Assembly (NCBI RefSeq): GCF_022201045.2
Contig: NC_068560.1
Coordinates: 31,575,501-31,639,500 of the forward strand
Direction of reading: 5' to 3'
From: Citrus sinensis
Lineage: Eukaryota; Streptophyta; Magnoliopsida; Sapindales; Rutaceae
DNA: 64,000 nt
The position numbers and the translations under genes were made by a program. Shown here piece after piece: positions 12,501 through 23,227 of the stretch. The stretch's first letter is position 1. Each line of letters starts with the position of its first letter. The notes beneath the pieces were generated by a model. It was not told where the DNA came from and made no database searches. It saw nothing but the letters and a program-made list of their open reading frames with translations.

Positions 12501-14099
12501 TATGCAAATCTATCTAAGGAGTATAGGAATTTTGTGGCTAATCTATCTAATACCACTATTCCAAGAAACATCCATAAAGCCCTAGAGTTAAATGAGTGGA
12601 AGAAAGCTGTTCAAGAAGAAATGACAGCCTTAATAAAGAATAACACATGAAAGCTTGTACCAAGACCTAAAGACAAGAGGACTGTGGGGTGCAAGTGGGT
12701 GTTTACAGTCAAATATAAGGCTGATGGAAGTGTGGACATGTATAAAGCAAGACTTGTGGCGAAAGGTTTCACACAAACCTATGGGGTGGACTATCTAGAA
12801 ACTTTTACCCCAGTGGCAAAGCTTAATACTGTAAGGATCCTTCTCACTCTTGCTACAAATTTAGATTGGCCTCTCAACCAGCTTGATATCAAGAATGCAT
12901 TCTTGAATGGAGAATTGGAAGAGGAAGTTTACATGGATATGCCGCCTAGTTTTGAAGAAAAATGACATGCTGGAAGAGTTTTTCTGTTAAAAAGGTCTCT
13001 CTATGGCCTTAAACAGTCCCATAGGGCTTGGTTCGACCGATTTGGAAAAGTCTTGAAGAACTATGGTTATTCTCAAGGGCAAGCCGATCATACTATGTTC
13101 TACAAACAGTCTAAAGAAGGGAAGTTAGCTATTTTGATCGTGTATGTTGACGACATTATACTAACAGGAGATGACAAAGAAGAGCTGGAAGGATTAAAAG
13201 AAAAATTAGCTTGTGAGTTTGAAATCAAGGATCTTGGACCACTACGTTATTTTTTGGGAATGGAGGTAGCTAGAACAGCTAAAGGTACTCTAATTACACA
13301 ACGGAAATAAACCCTAGATTTGCTAAAGGATACTGGTATGATTGACTGTAAACCTGCTACCACACCAGTTGAACCAAATAGCAAGTTGGGTCTTGAAGAA
13401 AATAATGCACCCGTGGAGAGGGGGAGATATCAAAGACTAGTAGGGAGATTAATTTATCTTTCCCATACTAGACCTGATATTGCTTTTGCGGTTAGCTTAG
13501 TAAGCCAGTTTATGCACTCCCTAAGAGAAGCTCACTTAGTGGCAGTAAACCGAATACTTCAATACCTGAAGTCAACACCGGGAAAGGGACTTTATTTTAA
13601 TAAGGGAGAAAAAAAGAATGTAGAAGCTTTTGTTGATGCGGATTGGGCTGGAAACATCATGGATAGGAAGTCTATAACAGGTTATTGTACTAAGGTGTGG
13701 GGAAACCTTGTAACTTGGAGAAGTAAGAAGCAAATTGTAATGGCACGAAGTAGTGCAGAAGCAGAATTTCGAGCACTAGCACATGCGGTATGTGAGCTTA
13801 TGTGGATATAACGTGTTCTCAAAGAATTACAGTTAATAGAAAACAGTCCTATGCAACTTTACTGTGACAATAAGGCAGCAATTAATATTGCCCATAATCC
13901 TGTCCATCATGACAGGACAAAACATGTGGAGGTAGACTGACATTTTATTAAAGAGAAATTAGAAACTGTAGTTATCTATTTGGTGTATATTGCTACAGGA
14001 CAACAAACTGCAGATATGTTGACAAAAGAAATGCCTGGACACAAGTTTGAAGAGTTTGTATGCAAGCTGGGCATGAAGAATATCTATGCTCCAGCTTGA
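9527..14099 (+). pseudogene. Copia gag-pol polyprotein, degenerate
   Basis: The original start is the ATG at 9527. Gag (UBN2 type) occupies about 9527-10490, with an early TAA near 9680 and a TAG at 10007-10009. A zinc knuckle (CDYCHKKRH) ends in a stop near 10365. The protease region at about 10612 reads IVDSRASDHMTG, where the catalytic DSG is now DSR. The GAG-pre-integrase piece (LWHYRLGHPS) and the integrase core (HSDIWGPS, FIDDHSRTTWVY, RTDNGTEY) follow to a TAA at 11438-11440 and continue to about 11870. A serine/asparagine-rich spacer holds a frame-shifting tandem duplication. Reverse transcriptase (12684-13310) keeps the YVDD active site, [13 protein letters not shown] and the LYGLKQS motif. 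RNase H (13320-14099) has VDADWAGN and SSAEAEFRAL, with stops at 13809-13811 and 13938-13940. With at least eight interruptions it cannot make its own enzymes. Confidence 0.93.
12047..12252 (+). repeat. 103-bp tandem duplication in the Copia pol spacer
   Basis: The block starting GAACTTAATCTACCAAAT at 12047 recurs at 12150 with few differences. The 103-bp period is not a multiple of three, so the duplication shifts the reading frame. Just upstream, at 11955-12046, a 36-bp unit (AGCCTAGAACCCAATATGTC, then CAG and TTCC) is also repeated about three times; that period keeps the frame. Confidence 0.9.
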
Positions 14100-14106
14100 G
14101 GGGGAG
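14098..14106 (+). other. Polypurine tract of the Copia element
   Basis: GAGGGGGAG lies immediately before the 3' LTR start TGTTGCAG, the expected place for plus-strand priming. Confidence 0.88.
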
Positions 14107-14348
14107 TGTTGCAGATGTCAGCTATATTTTACAGAGCTGTGTGTTGACTATTGTTGTAGATGTTAGCTGTATTTTACAGCTATGTGTTGACTTAAATACT
14201 AGATTTTAGGAGATATAATCCCTAATTTTCAGGAATACTAATTTGCAATATCTTAGCTGTTTTTTACCATTTTATTCCTAGGGTGTAATGTATATAAATA
14301 TGTATTCTTCTCTAATGTAATATAAGTGAAGAAGTCTGATTTTTCACA
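14107..14348 (+). repeat. 3' LTR of the Copia element
   Basis: 242 bp, from TGTTGCAG to TTTTCACA. It matches the 5' LTR apart from roughly 11 differences, and it lacks the MITE. Confidence 0.95.
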
Positions 14349-14597
14349 TATTGTATTCTCCAATATGCCATCCTTTTTTTTTAATTTTTATTTCTACACT
14401 AGTTGGGAATTGGGAATGGCAAGCGCATTGGATAAACTTTTCGGACAAGCTTTTGGGGTCAACAAGTATCACATGTTAGGCATTTACCTGAAAGATCTTG
14501 GATTGTCATACTCTTATGTTGAATCTTGGTAGTACGTTCTGGCTGCAGCAATCTTGAAATATGTAAGCCAGCGAGATGAAGTGGCAGAGCTTTCAGG

Positions 14598-15438
14598 GTA
14601 TGCAGGACCAGCTTTAATAGTTTGGAGGCCTTGAGCGAACATTTCTTAATTTTAAGGTCTTTCTACATTAAACAACATGACTCTGAAAGTAATATAAAAT
14701 AACTCAATGTTTAACCGTCGTTAATAATATCATGAATTTTAACAATTATCGACAAAACATTTATGGTATTTAAATCACAAAGTTCATAGTTGATTCAAGT
14801 CATATATCAATACAACAAATAAAAGTATAATAAATTTTAAAAAATAAGAATAATAATAATTTAAAATAGTTAGAATGATAGCATATACAAAGTTGGCTAG
14901 TTAAGATGGATATGGTGGTTAGATGTAAGATGATGGCATTGAATTTTATAGAGAAGATCAAGGATTTTCTTTATAGATACGAAAGCAAAAATATTTTTAG
15001 TTGAATATTGTTGATTCAACATCTATTATTTTTTAGGTTTTTAATAGAGTTAATAGAATAATAAAAGTTTTAAAATCTAACATAAATAATTTCAATAGAG
15101 TAATTAATTTTTGGAAAGTATTGAACTTTTTTCTTATAATTACTAATAAAAGTTTCAAAGAGTTAAAATCATTATGACACCGTAAAAATCATATTTTTAT
15201 TAAAAAATTACTTTTAAGGTAAACATTATAAAAAATATAGAGATAATTATGAATGAAAGTAATAATACGGAAATGTCTAAAAATTAACTTTTCCTACCAT
15301 ATATACCTATTTAAACAAATTTAGAATCTTAAAATAACTATTATTATTGTATTAATAAATAGATACTTAATTTATTGCCTTCTTAAATATGGGGTCTTAC
15401 ACGACAGCTTAGTTCGCCTGGTACTAGAACCGCCCCTA
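14598..15438. other. Non-homologous AT-rich insertion inside exon 2 of the MATE pseudogene
   Basis: The intact paralogue runs uninterrupted from the VAELSG to the VAVWMIPL segment. Here these are separated by about 840 bases of AT-rich, non-coding DNA. The ends are richer in G/C (GGCCTTGAGCGAAC near 14627, and TTCGCCTGGTACTAGAACCG near 15413). I could not define a target duplication or terminal repeats, so the element class is open. Confidence 0.6.
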
Positions 15439-16032
15439 AGTATATGTGGCGGTGTTAGGTATTCCATTTGCCTCAGCTTGCGTTTTCGTTTCCACTGCAG
15501 AATTCCTGCATGCAGAGCCAGCTCAAGAATCGAGTGATAGCTTGGAGTTTTCTTGTTGCTGTTCTCTCACGTTGTGTACTTGTTTATGTGCCAGATTTTG
15601 GTGTTTTTGGTGCTGCTGCTGCTTTTGATATCTCAGGATGGGTTTCAGTATTTGGGATGTTTGGATACAGCGTGTTTGGTGGCTGTCCTTTAACTCGGAA
15701 TGGTTTCTCAATGCGAGCCTTTTCTGGGATCTGGGACTTTGTCAAACTCTCTGCAGCTGCTGGGGTCATGCTCTGGTGTGTGTGTGTGTACATATGTCTT
15801 TTAATACTTTAAAGATTCAATTTCTGTACTAGAGGATTTCAAACCACAGAATCATTTTATGTTTTGATCTTGTTGCATTGCAGTCTGGAAAATAGGTACT
15901 GTAGAATACTGATAATGATGACTGAGTATTTAAAGAATGCCACTTTAATCATCTGTGGATGCTTTGTCATGAGTCTGGTATGTGCATCATCTTTTTTCTT
16001 TTTTTGGGTATATAGATTAATTAAATTACAAT

Positions 16033-16890
16033 TAGGGATGGCAATGGGCACCGCCCGCAGCGGGTTTGTCATTACCAAACCCAAACCCGCACAAAATTTA
16101 AATTACCAAACCCACCCGCAACCCGCAGCGGGTTTTAATTTTTTTACAAAAACCCACCCACAGCGGGTTTTAACAATTACCAAACCCGCAATGGTATCCG
16201 GCGGATTTTTTGCGGGTTTCCGTATTTAAAATCACAAATGTTTAATATATAAATTTATAATAATAACCTCAAATTCCATATAACATAATCAATTTTATAT
16301 TTAAATAATGTAAATGAAAAATTAAAATTTCCACATCAATTCAACACAAATTCTCAAATTTAAGTATAAATTACACAAATCCATTTAAAAAACACAAACT
16401 AGTATCTAAAAATAATAATTACATTTCATATTATCATTTAAAACAAGCTCCAAGAGAAGATATTCATTTCATTCACCACCATAAGCACCCATCCAACACA
16501 ATGCTTATAATAATAATTAAGATTAATATTTTCAAATACTAATTCGAAAGAAAATGTCTTTAGTTTTCTTTAGATTATGACTTTAGAATAGGATATAGGC
16601 CACATACACACATACACAACTTTGAGCATTTGGCTATTTGGTAATTTAATTAATGATATTATTTTCTTTATAGATTTTTAGATTAAAATTAAATTAAAAA
16701 TATTTGAAAAAAATATTGCGGGTTTGGTGGATATCTATGCGGATATCCACCGGATATAAGGTTAATACCAAACCCACCCGCATCCATGTGCGGGTTTTAA
16801 TTTATAATACTAAATCCGCCCGCAACGGGCGGGTTTTGACGGGTGGGTTTGGGCGGATTTGCGGGTTTGCGGGTACAATTGCCATCCCTA
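16033..16890. mobile_element. hAT-like MITE, copy 1
   Basis: The element is 858 bp. It begins TAGGGATGGCAAT and ends with the exact inverse ATTGCCATCCCTA, and is flanked by a perfect 8-bp duplication ATTACAAT (16025-16032 and 16891-16898), as expected for the hAT superfamily. GC-rich subterminal blocks repeat CCCGC/GCGGG words around an AT-rich core. It has no coding capacity. It lies in the third intron of the MATE pseudogene. The short open frames in its ends are artefacts of the repeats. Confidence 0.92.
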
Positions 16891-17216
16891 ATTACAATGT
16901 ACGTGTAATACACGGTTAATTAATTAACTATTTTCTAATTTCTTTATCCTTCCCTGCTTGTACGAAATTGTAGTACGAGTATCAGTGGATGGCAGATGAT
17001 GATTCCTATTGCTTGCTTTGCTGCAACAGAGTACAAATTTTGGACTCAAACATATCTTTCTTTCCGAATTTACTAATTAACAGTTATTTATCCACTGATT
17101 TCATTTTCTTTCATAAGTTTCCTTGTACTAATTTTGCGGAGTTTGGATTAGCTAATGAGCTAAGAGCTGGGAATGGTAAGGCTGCAAAATTTGCAACCAA
17201 AGCGACATTTATTTCG

Positions 17217-17763
17217 TTAAAATTTGCAAACAAAATTTGTTTCCCACGAATGAAAAATTATGATAATTTTTTAATTTATTTCATTTTGCATATAAAGATA
17301 ACATAAATTAAAGCGACATTTTTTATCAAGGAGATGCAGCTGCATTCATGGGATCCCGAGGCACTCGGTCACTCACTTCATTTTTCATTCATTGTATTCA
17401 CTTAATCCGGTGATTTAAAAATAGTATTTATGTCTCAATAATCACATGTCAATTTACATTAAAATTTTAAATTTTATTATTATTCTATTGTCTCCTATAG
17501 GCAAATTTTGTGACTCCAATCAACCATTTGATATCAAGATTAACATCAATAATTATAAAACAAACTGTATTATATTAATACTTCAATAATTATTCAAGAG
17601 ACATACGGATTGTTTATAAATTTCAACATATGATGATAATACAATCCACATCCAGAAATACTCAACAAATCAAGCAATATGATACAGACCATAAATATAA
17701 TCCTCACACATATAATATAATCATTAATTACATGATCATCAATTAATAGAAGAGAACAAAGCT
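17217..17763. other. Intergenic sequence between the MATE pseudogene and the peptide gene
   Basis: AT-rich, with no recognisable exon. It should contain the 3'UTR and polyadenylation signals of the minus-strand peptide gene, which reads towards it. Confidence 0.5.
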
Positions 17764-18009
17764 TTAGCCACTGCCACCTGCATGAAATTGGCTCCTGGGA
17801 ATACCGTGGTGGTTAGTTAGATCGATTGCAGGGGCCTCAGGTTTCACATTCTGGTCGTCCTCCTCCGCCAGTACCCGGCCGCTACTCCTATGATGCACGT
17901 CATAGGAATAGGTTTCGGTATTTAAAGCCCTTCCGTTTGCAGCCAAGCAAGAGCACAGCAGTACCGCAAGCACCACAGCAAGCCCTAAAAGCCTCATTCT
18001 TCCACTCAT
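17764..18009 (-). CDS. Small secreted peptide precursor (81 aa), family not recognised
   Basis: From the ATG at 18007-18009 the frame gives 81 residues. There is a strong N-terminal signal peptide (RLLGLAVVLAVLLCSCLAANG), a polar variable middle with TYSYDVHHRS and an acidic EEDDQN stretch, and a short C-terminal block DLTNHHGIPRSQF followed by HAGGSG to the stop. This layout (signal peptide, variable pro-region, short terminal block with Asp, His, Pro and Arg) is that of plant post-translationally processed signalling peptides such as RGF, PSY and CIF precursors, but I do not recognise the family. An upstream in-frame ATG at 18057 would add 16 residues, but those bases lie in a likely 5'UTR intron: donor AG/GTAAGT at 18220, acceptor AACAG at 18029-18030. 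The 81-residue start is therefore preferred. Confidence 0.72.
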   Translation of the reverse strand: MSGRMRLLGLAVVLAVLLCSCLAANGRALNTETYSYDVHHRSSGRVLAEEDDQNVKPEAPAIDLTNHHGIPRSQFHAGGSG

Positions 18010-18028
18010 TTGATCTCTTCTCCGATCA

Positions 18029-18220
18029 CTGTTATATAAAGTTCGGACAAAATTCAAGTTTAATAATGCATCTGAGTCTCATTTATATATACGATAAAAT
18101 TTATAACAAATTTTTTTTTTCTTTTCAAAAAAGAAAAAAGCAATAACAAGAAGATTATAGATGGTCAGATAATAACAATATCTACGCCTAGTTGGAGATG
18201 CATTTAGGATATTTACTTAC
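18029..18220 (-). other. Probable 5'UTR intron of the secreted peptide gene
   Basis: On the minus strand, TTTAGCTAG/GTAAGTAAAT forms a strong donor and TATATAACAG/TGATCGG an acceptor 20 bases before the coding ATG. Removing this intron takes out the upstream in-frame ATG at 18057. Confidence 0.6.
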
Positions 18221-18285
18221 CTAGCTAAAGATTGAGAGCTAAGAGTTTGGTGATGATTTGTGCGGAGGAATGAGAAGTTTGAACT

Positions 18286-18294
18286 CTTTATATA
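18286..18294 (-). promoter_or_regulatory. TATA box of the secreted peptide gene
   Basis: On the minus strand this reads TATATAAAG, about 65 bases upstream of the inferred first-exon donor. The position fits a short non-coding first exon. Confidence 0.65.
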
Positions 18295-19843
18295 GAGGCA
18301 TATGCTAGGGTTAATCGACGGATATAATATAAATTAACTTGGTGGAAAACATTTTGGGTTTTCCCGGTGCATGCTCTCTCATCCGTTGATTCTTGCTACG
18401 TATGTATTTGCTCTAACATAATTAAATGAGAGATACACATGTTAAGAATCAAACAGATAACAGAGTATAAACAAAAAAATATCCAAGATTTTCTCAATTT
18501 GTTGATGGATTTATCCACCAAGAGAGGCAATATTAAGTGGGATGGCCATATTATCTAATAAAAATTATTTTTAAAACTATTAGAATGATAGAGTTAAGCA
18601 AAACGATTTCTCCAAATCAGCACTATGAATAGGAAATTTCCACATTAGCAAATAGACAATTCTAAACCAAAAGTCAACTAGGCACAAGGGAGAAGCTGTT
18701 GCATTGTGATGTCAAACCATACTCTTAATAAGTAACTCATACGTCTTCAAACCTTCCTTAGAACTTAACATTTGTGAAGCGGGTTTAATTCTGGCGAGAT
18801 ATTTGGAGGTTGTTCTGGATTAAAGATTAAGCACTTATTGCCAAATTAATTAAATTATAGTTTTGGTATTCTAGTTGAACAACTGTAGCTTAAAAGTTAT
18901 TATTTTAAAGAGTTTGATAAATACTTACTGTTGAAGTTTGGAAGTTAGATTAATTTTATTATAATATCTTTACTATTTTTATTAAAATTATTCTTTATTT
19001 TGTTTGTCAGCAAATATGAATTAAAAAAAAAAAAGGTGTCCTAATTAATCTAGAATATTTTTGAATACCCATAGCCATAAAATCAAAATTGTGAGTCCAT
19101 TTGACAACTCAATATGCTATACAATATATTTCTTCAACCAAGGAGTTCTTCTTTATTTGTTTATTTTTCCGTTATAAGATTAACTACAAAGCTAAAAGAC
19201 TTGACTATTGCTAAATTTCTTTATCATTCGTTTGTAATTGCTCGCATTAACTTTGATAAATTTAGCAAACAAATGGCCGCTGAAAGTGCTGTCGGAAGAT
19301 AAACTTTCTGATCGAAAACTCCTTCTCCACTACTAGTGAATCAAATTCAATTTCTAGTAATTACAAAAGATAGCATTCCCATTTTGATAAATATTGCTTA
19401 CATATGTGTGCTTATCGTTATCGAGTTGTGTCTTCATCTTTTATTAGTACCACTGGATGGCAAATTGGCAATGCTAAGCACCAAGCTATCATTATATCAA
19501 CTAATTATTATGGTTCAAATTTCATCCCAGTAATTATGATTTTAATATTTGACTGTTTAAGCAATTATTATAGCTGCATCCACCAATAGAATAGCTAGTA
19601 AATGCCTAAATGGTTTGGATTATGGTGGTAAAAATCATTTAATTTCTTTCTATATGCATGCACCAATTCATATCTAGCGACAGATTGAGTGCCACATGGC
19701 AAGTATTTTAATTATTAATATTTAGATTTTTAAAAAATGAGAAAAATGAAAATCTAAAACAGCTTTTTGAATCACAAAACAATAGTTTTCTGATCTTGTA
19801 TCTCAATCTCTTGTAATTGGTGTTTCTTCTTGTCTTGATTAAA

Positions 19844-19995
19844 TAATGCTAGGGACTTAATATTTGAGTCTCAAGTAGTATGTGCCACTCATTTATTGGA
19901 TGACAAATTTCATAAGTTATAAAATTACTATTCTACCATACAAATAAATGAATATCACACTAGTTGAAACTCAAATGTTGAGATCTCTAACATTA
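19844..19995. mobile_element. Small MITE with about 36-bp inverted ends
   Basis: The left end TAATGCTAGGGACTTAATAT, continuing TTGAGTCTCAA, matches in inverse the right end TTGAAACTCAAATGTTGAGA, continuing TCTCTAACATTA, with several mismatches. Total length is 152 bp with no coding potential. The target duplication is unclear, so the superfamily is undecided. Confidence 0.65.
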
Positions 19996-20058
19996 CTTTT
20001 ATTATTTTGTCAATAAAATTATATAATTGTCATCTCATAATTTAACTATTGGGGCTAA

Positions 20059-20642
20059 GGGCCTGTTTGGGATTGCTTTGAAAGACTCAAGAGTGATTTT
20101 AAAAAGTTAAAAGCTAATTTTGATGTTTGATAAATTTTTCTAAATATCACTTTTGCAAAATCATTTATTCTATAGCAAATTTTGAAAAATAAGGAAGCAG
20201 TAGCTTATCAAAATTTGATTTTTTAAAATCAGTTTTATAATTAATTTAATTTCAATTAGATCCTCACATAAAATTATCTTCATTCAATTAGGAAATAAAA
20301 ACTTATAAAATTTAAAGAGATTGTTATTACCAATTATATTGAGATAACAAAATAAAAAAAATTTATTTTAGTTATCAAGCATTATAGATGCACAATAAAA
20401 AAAATTATATGTACATATTTATAAATTTGTAAATAAATTTTATTCAACATTATATTTATTTTAGTCATTTGAATTTTTATAGCAGTTCAACAATAAGATT
20501 TACAACTAATAATAGATCAACACATACAACTGTTTTTAAAACTCATAGTACTTTTATAATTAAATTTTATTAAACTTTTAATTGATTCTCTTTATAGTTA
20601 ATTATTTTTACTTTAAAAGTCACAACATTACCAAACTAACCC
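20059..20642. mobile_element. PIF/Harbinger (Tourist-like) MITE
   Basis: It begins GGGCCTGTTTGGGATTG and ends ACCAAACTAACCC. A TAA trinucleotide lies on both sides (20056-20058 and 20643-20645), the usual Tourist target. The inverted similarity is clear at the outermost bases and weak further in. Its left part, read in inverse, resembles the repeats at 51127-51293 and 51487-51652. Confidence 0.7.
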
Positions 20643-21668
20643 TAAGTATTAATATAAATTCACTCTTGTCGTTAAAAAAAAAAAACTATGTATATTAATT
20701 AATTTGTGTGGCTTTTTGAGTTCAGATGGAAGTCAATGTTTTAGTTTTATATTCTAATCAAAATCTTTATTACGTAAAAATTTAGCTGGCAGGGGATCTT
20801 CAAGTATTATTTTTTTAAAAAAAATCTTGAGCTATGTCTAGAAAAAGCAGGGGAGAAGTTGGATATTCAACCAAAAAAAAAAAAGTGTTACCATCAATTT
20901 TTTCTTTAATATTCTATATGATAAAGTCCGTGCCGAGCATCTGAAGAGAATTCCATATCATTTAAAAAAAAAATGAGTCTCCTTAAGTTACATTTATTTG
21001 AACTTACATCCATCAAAAGCAAGGGAAAAAATAAGATATTGAGTCTATATGGTCTACTTACATATTACTCATTTTTGTATTATTTTTATTAGTTATAAGT
21101 TAAAATAATAATAATGTAATTTAAAGATTGCCTTAAAAAAAATGACGAATTCTGAATAATGTCACTAAATTTTACAGTCATGGACGCTCTAGATACTTCC
21201 AACATTAAATTATTTGGTTGGTCTACAATGCATAAAAGGAAAAAAATTTGTGTGAAACAGTACAGTAATATTTTATCATGTAGTAAAATAGTGAATTTTA
21301 TTATAGAATCTATTGATATTTTAATATTAAATTTAGTGGTCCCATAACGAGGCTCACTATTGGTCCTCAATAAAATTCTCCATTCTACCTCACGATAAAA
21401 TATCACTAGACAAATAATTCTCGCATAAAGATATCAAGTGGTGCGATAAGGCGCTGAAAGTCCATCTTGACTTTTGGCCACCATGCTGCATTTTTGTTGA
21501 TTACTTTATGGTGATAGTTCAAACCATTTATTTTAAAAAATGAAACACTCTTTTACTAATTATTAGATATGATAGAGTGTGTGGGTTCTGCCATTTATCA
21601 CTATGCTAGCTCCACACGTGGATAACTAATTATTAATCCATAAAATTATAAATAGTACAAAAATTTCT

Positions 21669-21770
21669 AACATTTGAGTTTCAAAATTATTTATTACTTT
21701 ATTATATCATCTACTAGATGAATAACACATAACACTTGAAATACTAATAAAAAAAAGTATATCATTACTC
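21669..21770. mobile_element. Possible diverged relative of the MITE at 19844
   Basis: TCTAACATTTGAGTTTCAAA, then CATCTACTAGATGAATAACACAT and CACTTGAAA, follow the same order as the inverse of the 19844-19995 element. The similarity is patchy and the ends are not defined. Confidence 0.3.
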
Positions 21771-23141
21771 AAAACAAGTAGTTGATTTAATGCAAATCAA
21801 CTAAGATGAGGATCAATAATTTAGATGAAAATTATCTTAATTTTCAAGAGACAAGACATTTTTTTTTAAGGTTGGAGTAGGCAAAATAAAAAATTAATTT
21901 TTAGTTCCCTCCTTCTTAATTTGAACATAGATGAATAAAAAAAAATTACTCAAAAACTAGTAAGTTAAGTCCTCAAGGACAAGAAGACATTTGATTAGCC
22001 ATTTTATTTAGTTTATATAACATCAATTCAATTATAATAAGTTCGGTTGAAAAAAACATGTTGGATCTATTTAAGTTGAGGAATGCTTGATTCATTTTTT
22101 TTTTTTTCCTCCCAATTTGTTAAGCCAAGACATGCTAGATAGCATTTCTCTTAACGAAAGATTCTGCTCCTTCAGACAATTTCACGGAGTAAATTTAGAA
22201 CAACTATATAATAAAATATCTGTATCAATAATTGATTTTGTAACCTCCATAATGCAATAATTGATTTTGTAAGGGTGCATTTCCATATACAAAATTTAGA
22301 ACAACTATATAATAAAATATCTATATCAACACATAAAGAGCACTTATCAAAAGATTAAAAAAAAAACATAAAGAGTAAAGTTCAGAGATACTTGATAGAA
22401 AATATGGGAGCCTTAATATGGTCAAATTATGACCACCATCAATATCAACTATTAAACAAACTTAAATTTGGTCATTAACCAAAAGTAACTGACGAAAATG
22501 GTTGAAACAAATGGGACAAATTAAGGCATTGTTTTATAACTCTCATCTTATTACTCACCATATTAACAATATATTAGTATGGCTAATTTAATATTTTGTG
22601 TATTTCGAGATAATAGATCGAATAAAAAATTTTCAGAAAATCAAAATAAATAAAAACAGATTGGACCAGTTCTTTAGCGCCTGCTTAATTTTACATTAAA
22701 AACAAAATCCATAAAAGATAATGACAAGTTTGAGTATCATTTGTTTTATAATACAAAACCGACCAGGACAAACGTCCAAATTTAGATGTTTCTTGCTCGA
22801 TGTTTTTTGTCCGACAAGTGATTTTTATTTAATTATATAAGATTTTACATTTCCTCCAAGTTATCGATCTTTAATTACCTTATTCAAACGTTTGGGGATG
22901 GAAGTAACGAACCTGATAATGCATCCAATTAACGAACAGATTTATATACAAATTAACCTTATAATGTTGTTATCAACCCTAGATTCGTCATCGGAGACCT
23001 TAGTCAATTGGAAGGATACACAAGATTCTTTGGTATAATATGGTTAGCAAGCCCCTTCTCATATGACCTTGAAAAGAATTACGAAAATTCTTTTTTATTA
23101 CAATAAAGAAACCTTTAGTGCATTCATATCGGAATGGAGGG

Positions 23142-23148
23142 TATATAA
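23142..23148 (+). promoter_or_regulatory. TATA box of the carbonic anhydrase gene
   Basis: TATATAA, within GGGTATATAAGCAG, lies 86 bases before the start codon, a standard position giving a leader of about 50 bases. Confidence 0.7.
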
Positions 23149-23227
23149 GCAGAGAATCTCTGATAGCTAGTGGGCAGTTAATCAAATACATGTGTTAATT
23201 AAGTCTTGAAAAGCTAAAAAAAAAAAA

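Larger units (their letters stand above)
8563..14348 (+). mobile_element. Ty1/Copia LTR retrotransposon, complete structure but coding-dead
   Basis: It is bounded by 242-bp LTRs (8563-9458 including a nested MITE, and 14107-14348), both starting TGTTGCAG and ending TTTTCACA. A primer-binding site follows the 5' LTR and a purine tract precedes the 3' LTR. The flanking 5-bp duplication is TCTTG (8558-8562) and TATTG (14349-14353), differing at one base. The domain order gag, protease, integrase, reverse transcriptase, RNase H defines Copia. By eye the LTRs differ at about 11 positions (roughly 4-5 percent), so the insertion is not recent. It sits in intron 1 of the MATE pseudogene. Confidence 0.95.
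8249..17216 (+). pseudogene. Second MATE transporter copy, broken by insertions
   Basis: Exon-by-exon remains of a paralogue of the gene at 3031-5624. Exon 1 is at 8249-8481 (IWIESKKVSCIAGPAPFS), with a 1-base loss near 8408 so that the GHL/GDAQL junction shifts frame. Exon 2 starts at about 14405 (LGMASALDKLFGQAFG), has a TAG at 14530-14532, is split by an insertion of about 840 bp, and resumes at about 15440-15776 (QSQLKNRVIAW to AAAGVMLW). Exon 3 is at 15884-15977 (LENRYCRILIMMTEYLKN). Exon 4 is at 16975-17030 (SISGWQMMIPIA). Exon 5 starts at about 17142 (LANELRAGNGKAAKFAT) and dissolves near 17216. No later exons are seen. Intron 1 holds the Copia element and intron 3 the hAT-like MITE. 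Confidence 0.9.
18300..23141. other. AT-rich intergenic region with MITEs
   Basis: No gene is supported here. Open frames are short and lack family resemblance. Listed separately are a small inverted-repeat element at 19844-19995, a Tourist-like MITE at 20059-20642 and a possible relative at 21669-21770. The phrase starting AGAACAACTATATAATAAAA occurs at about 22197 and again at about 22302, a partial direct repeat. Confidence 0.5.

Noticed and set aside
18010..18057. Longer N terminus for the secreted peptide (MNFVRTLYNSDRRRDQ)
   Set aside because: These codons lie mostly within a probable 5'UTR intron and would place a charged segment before the signal peptide.
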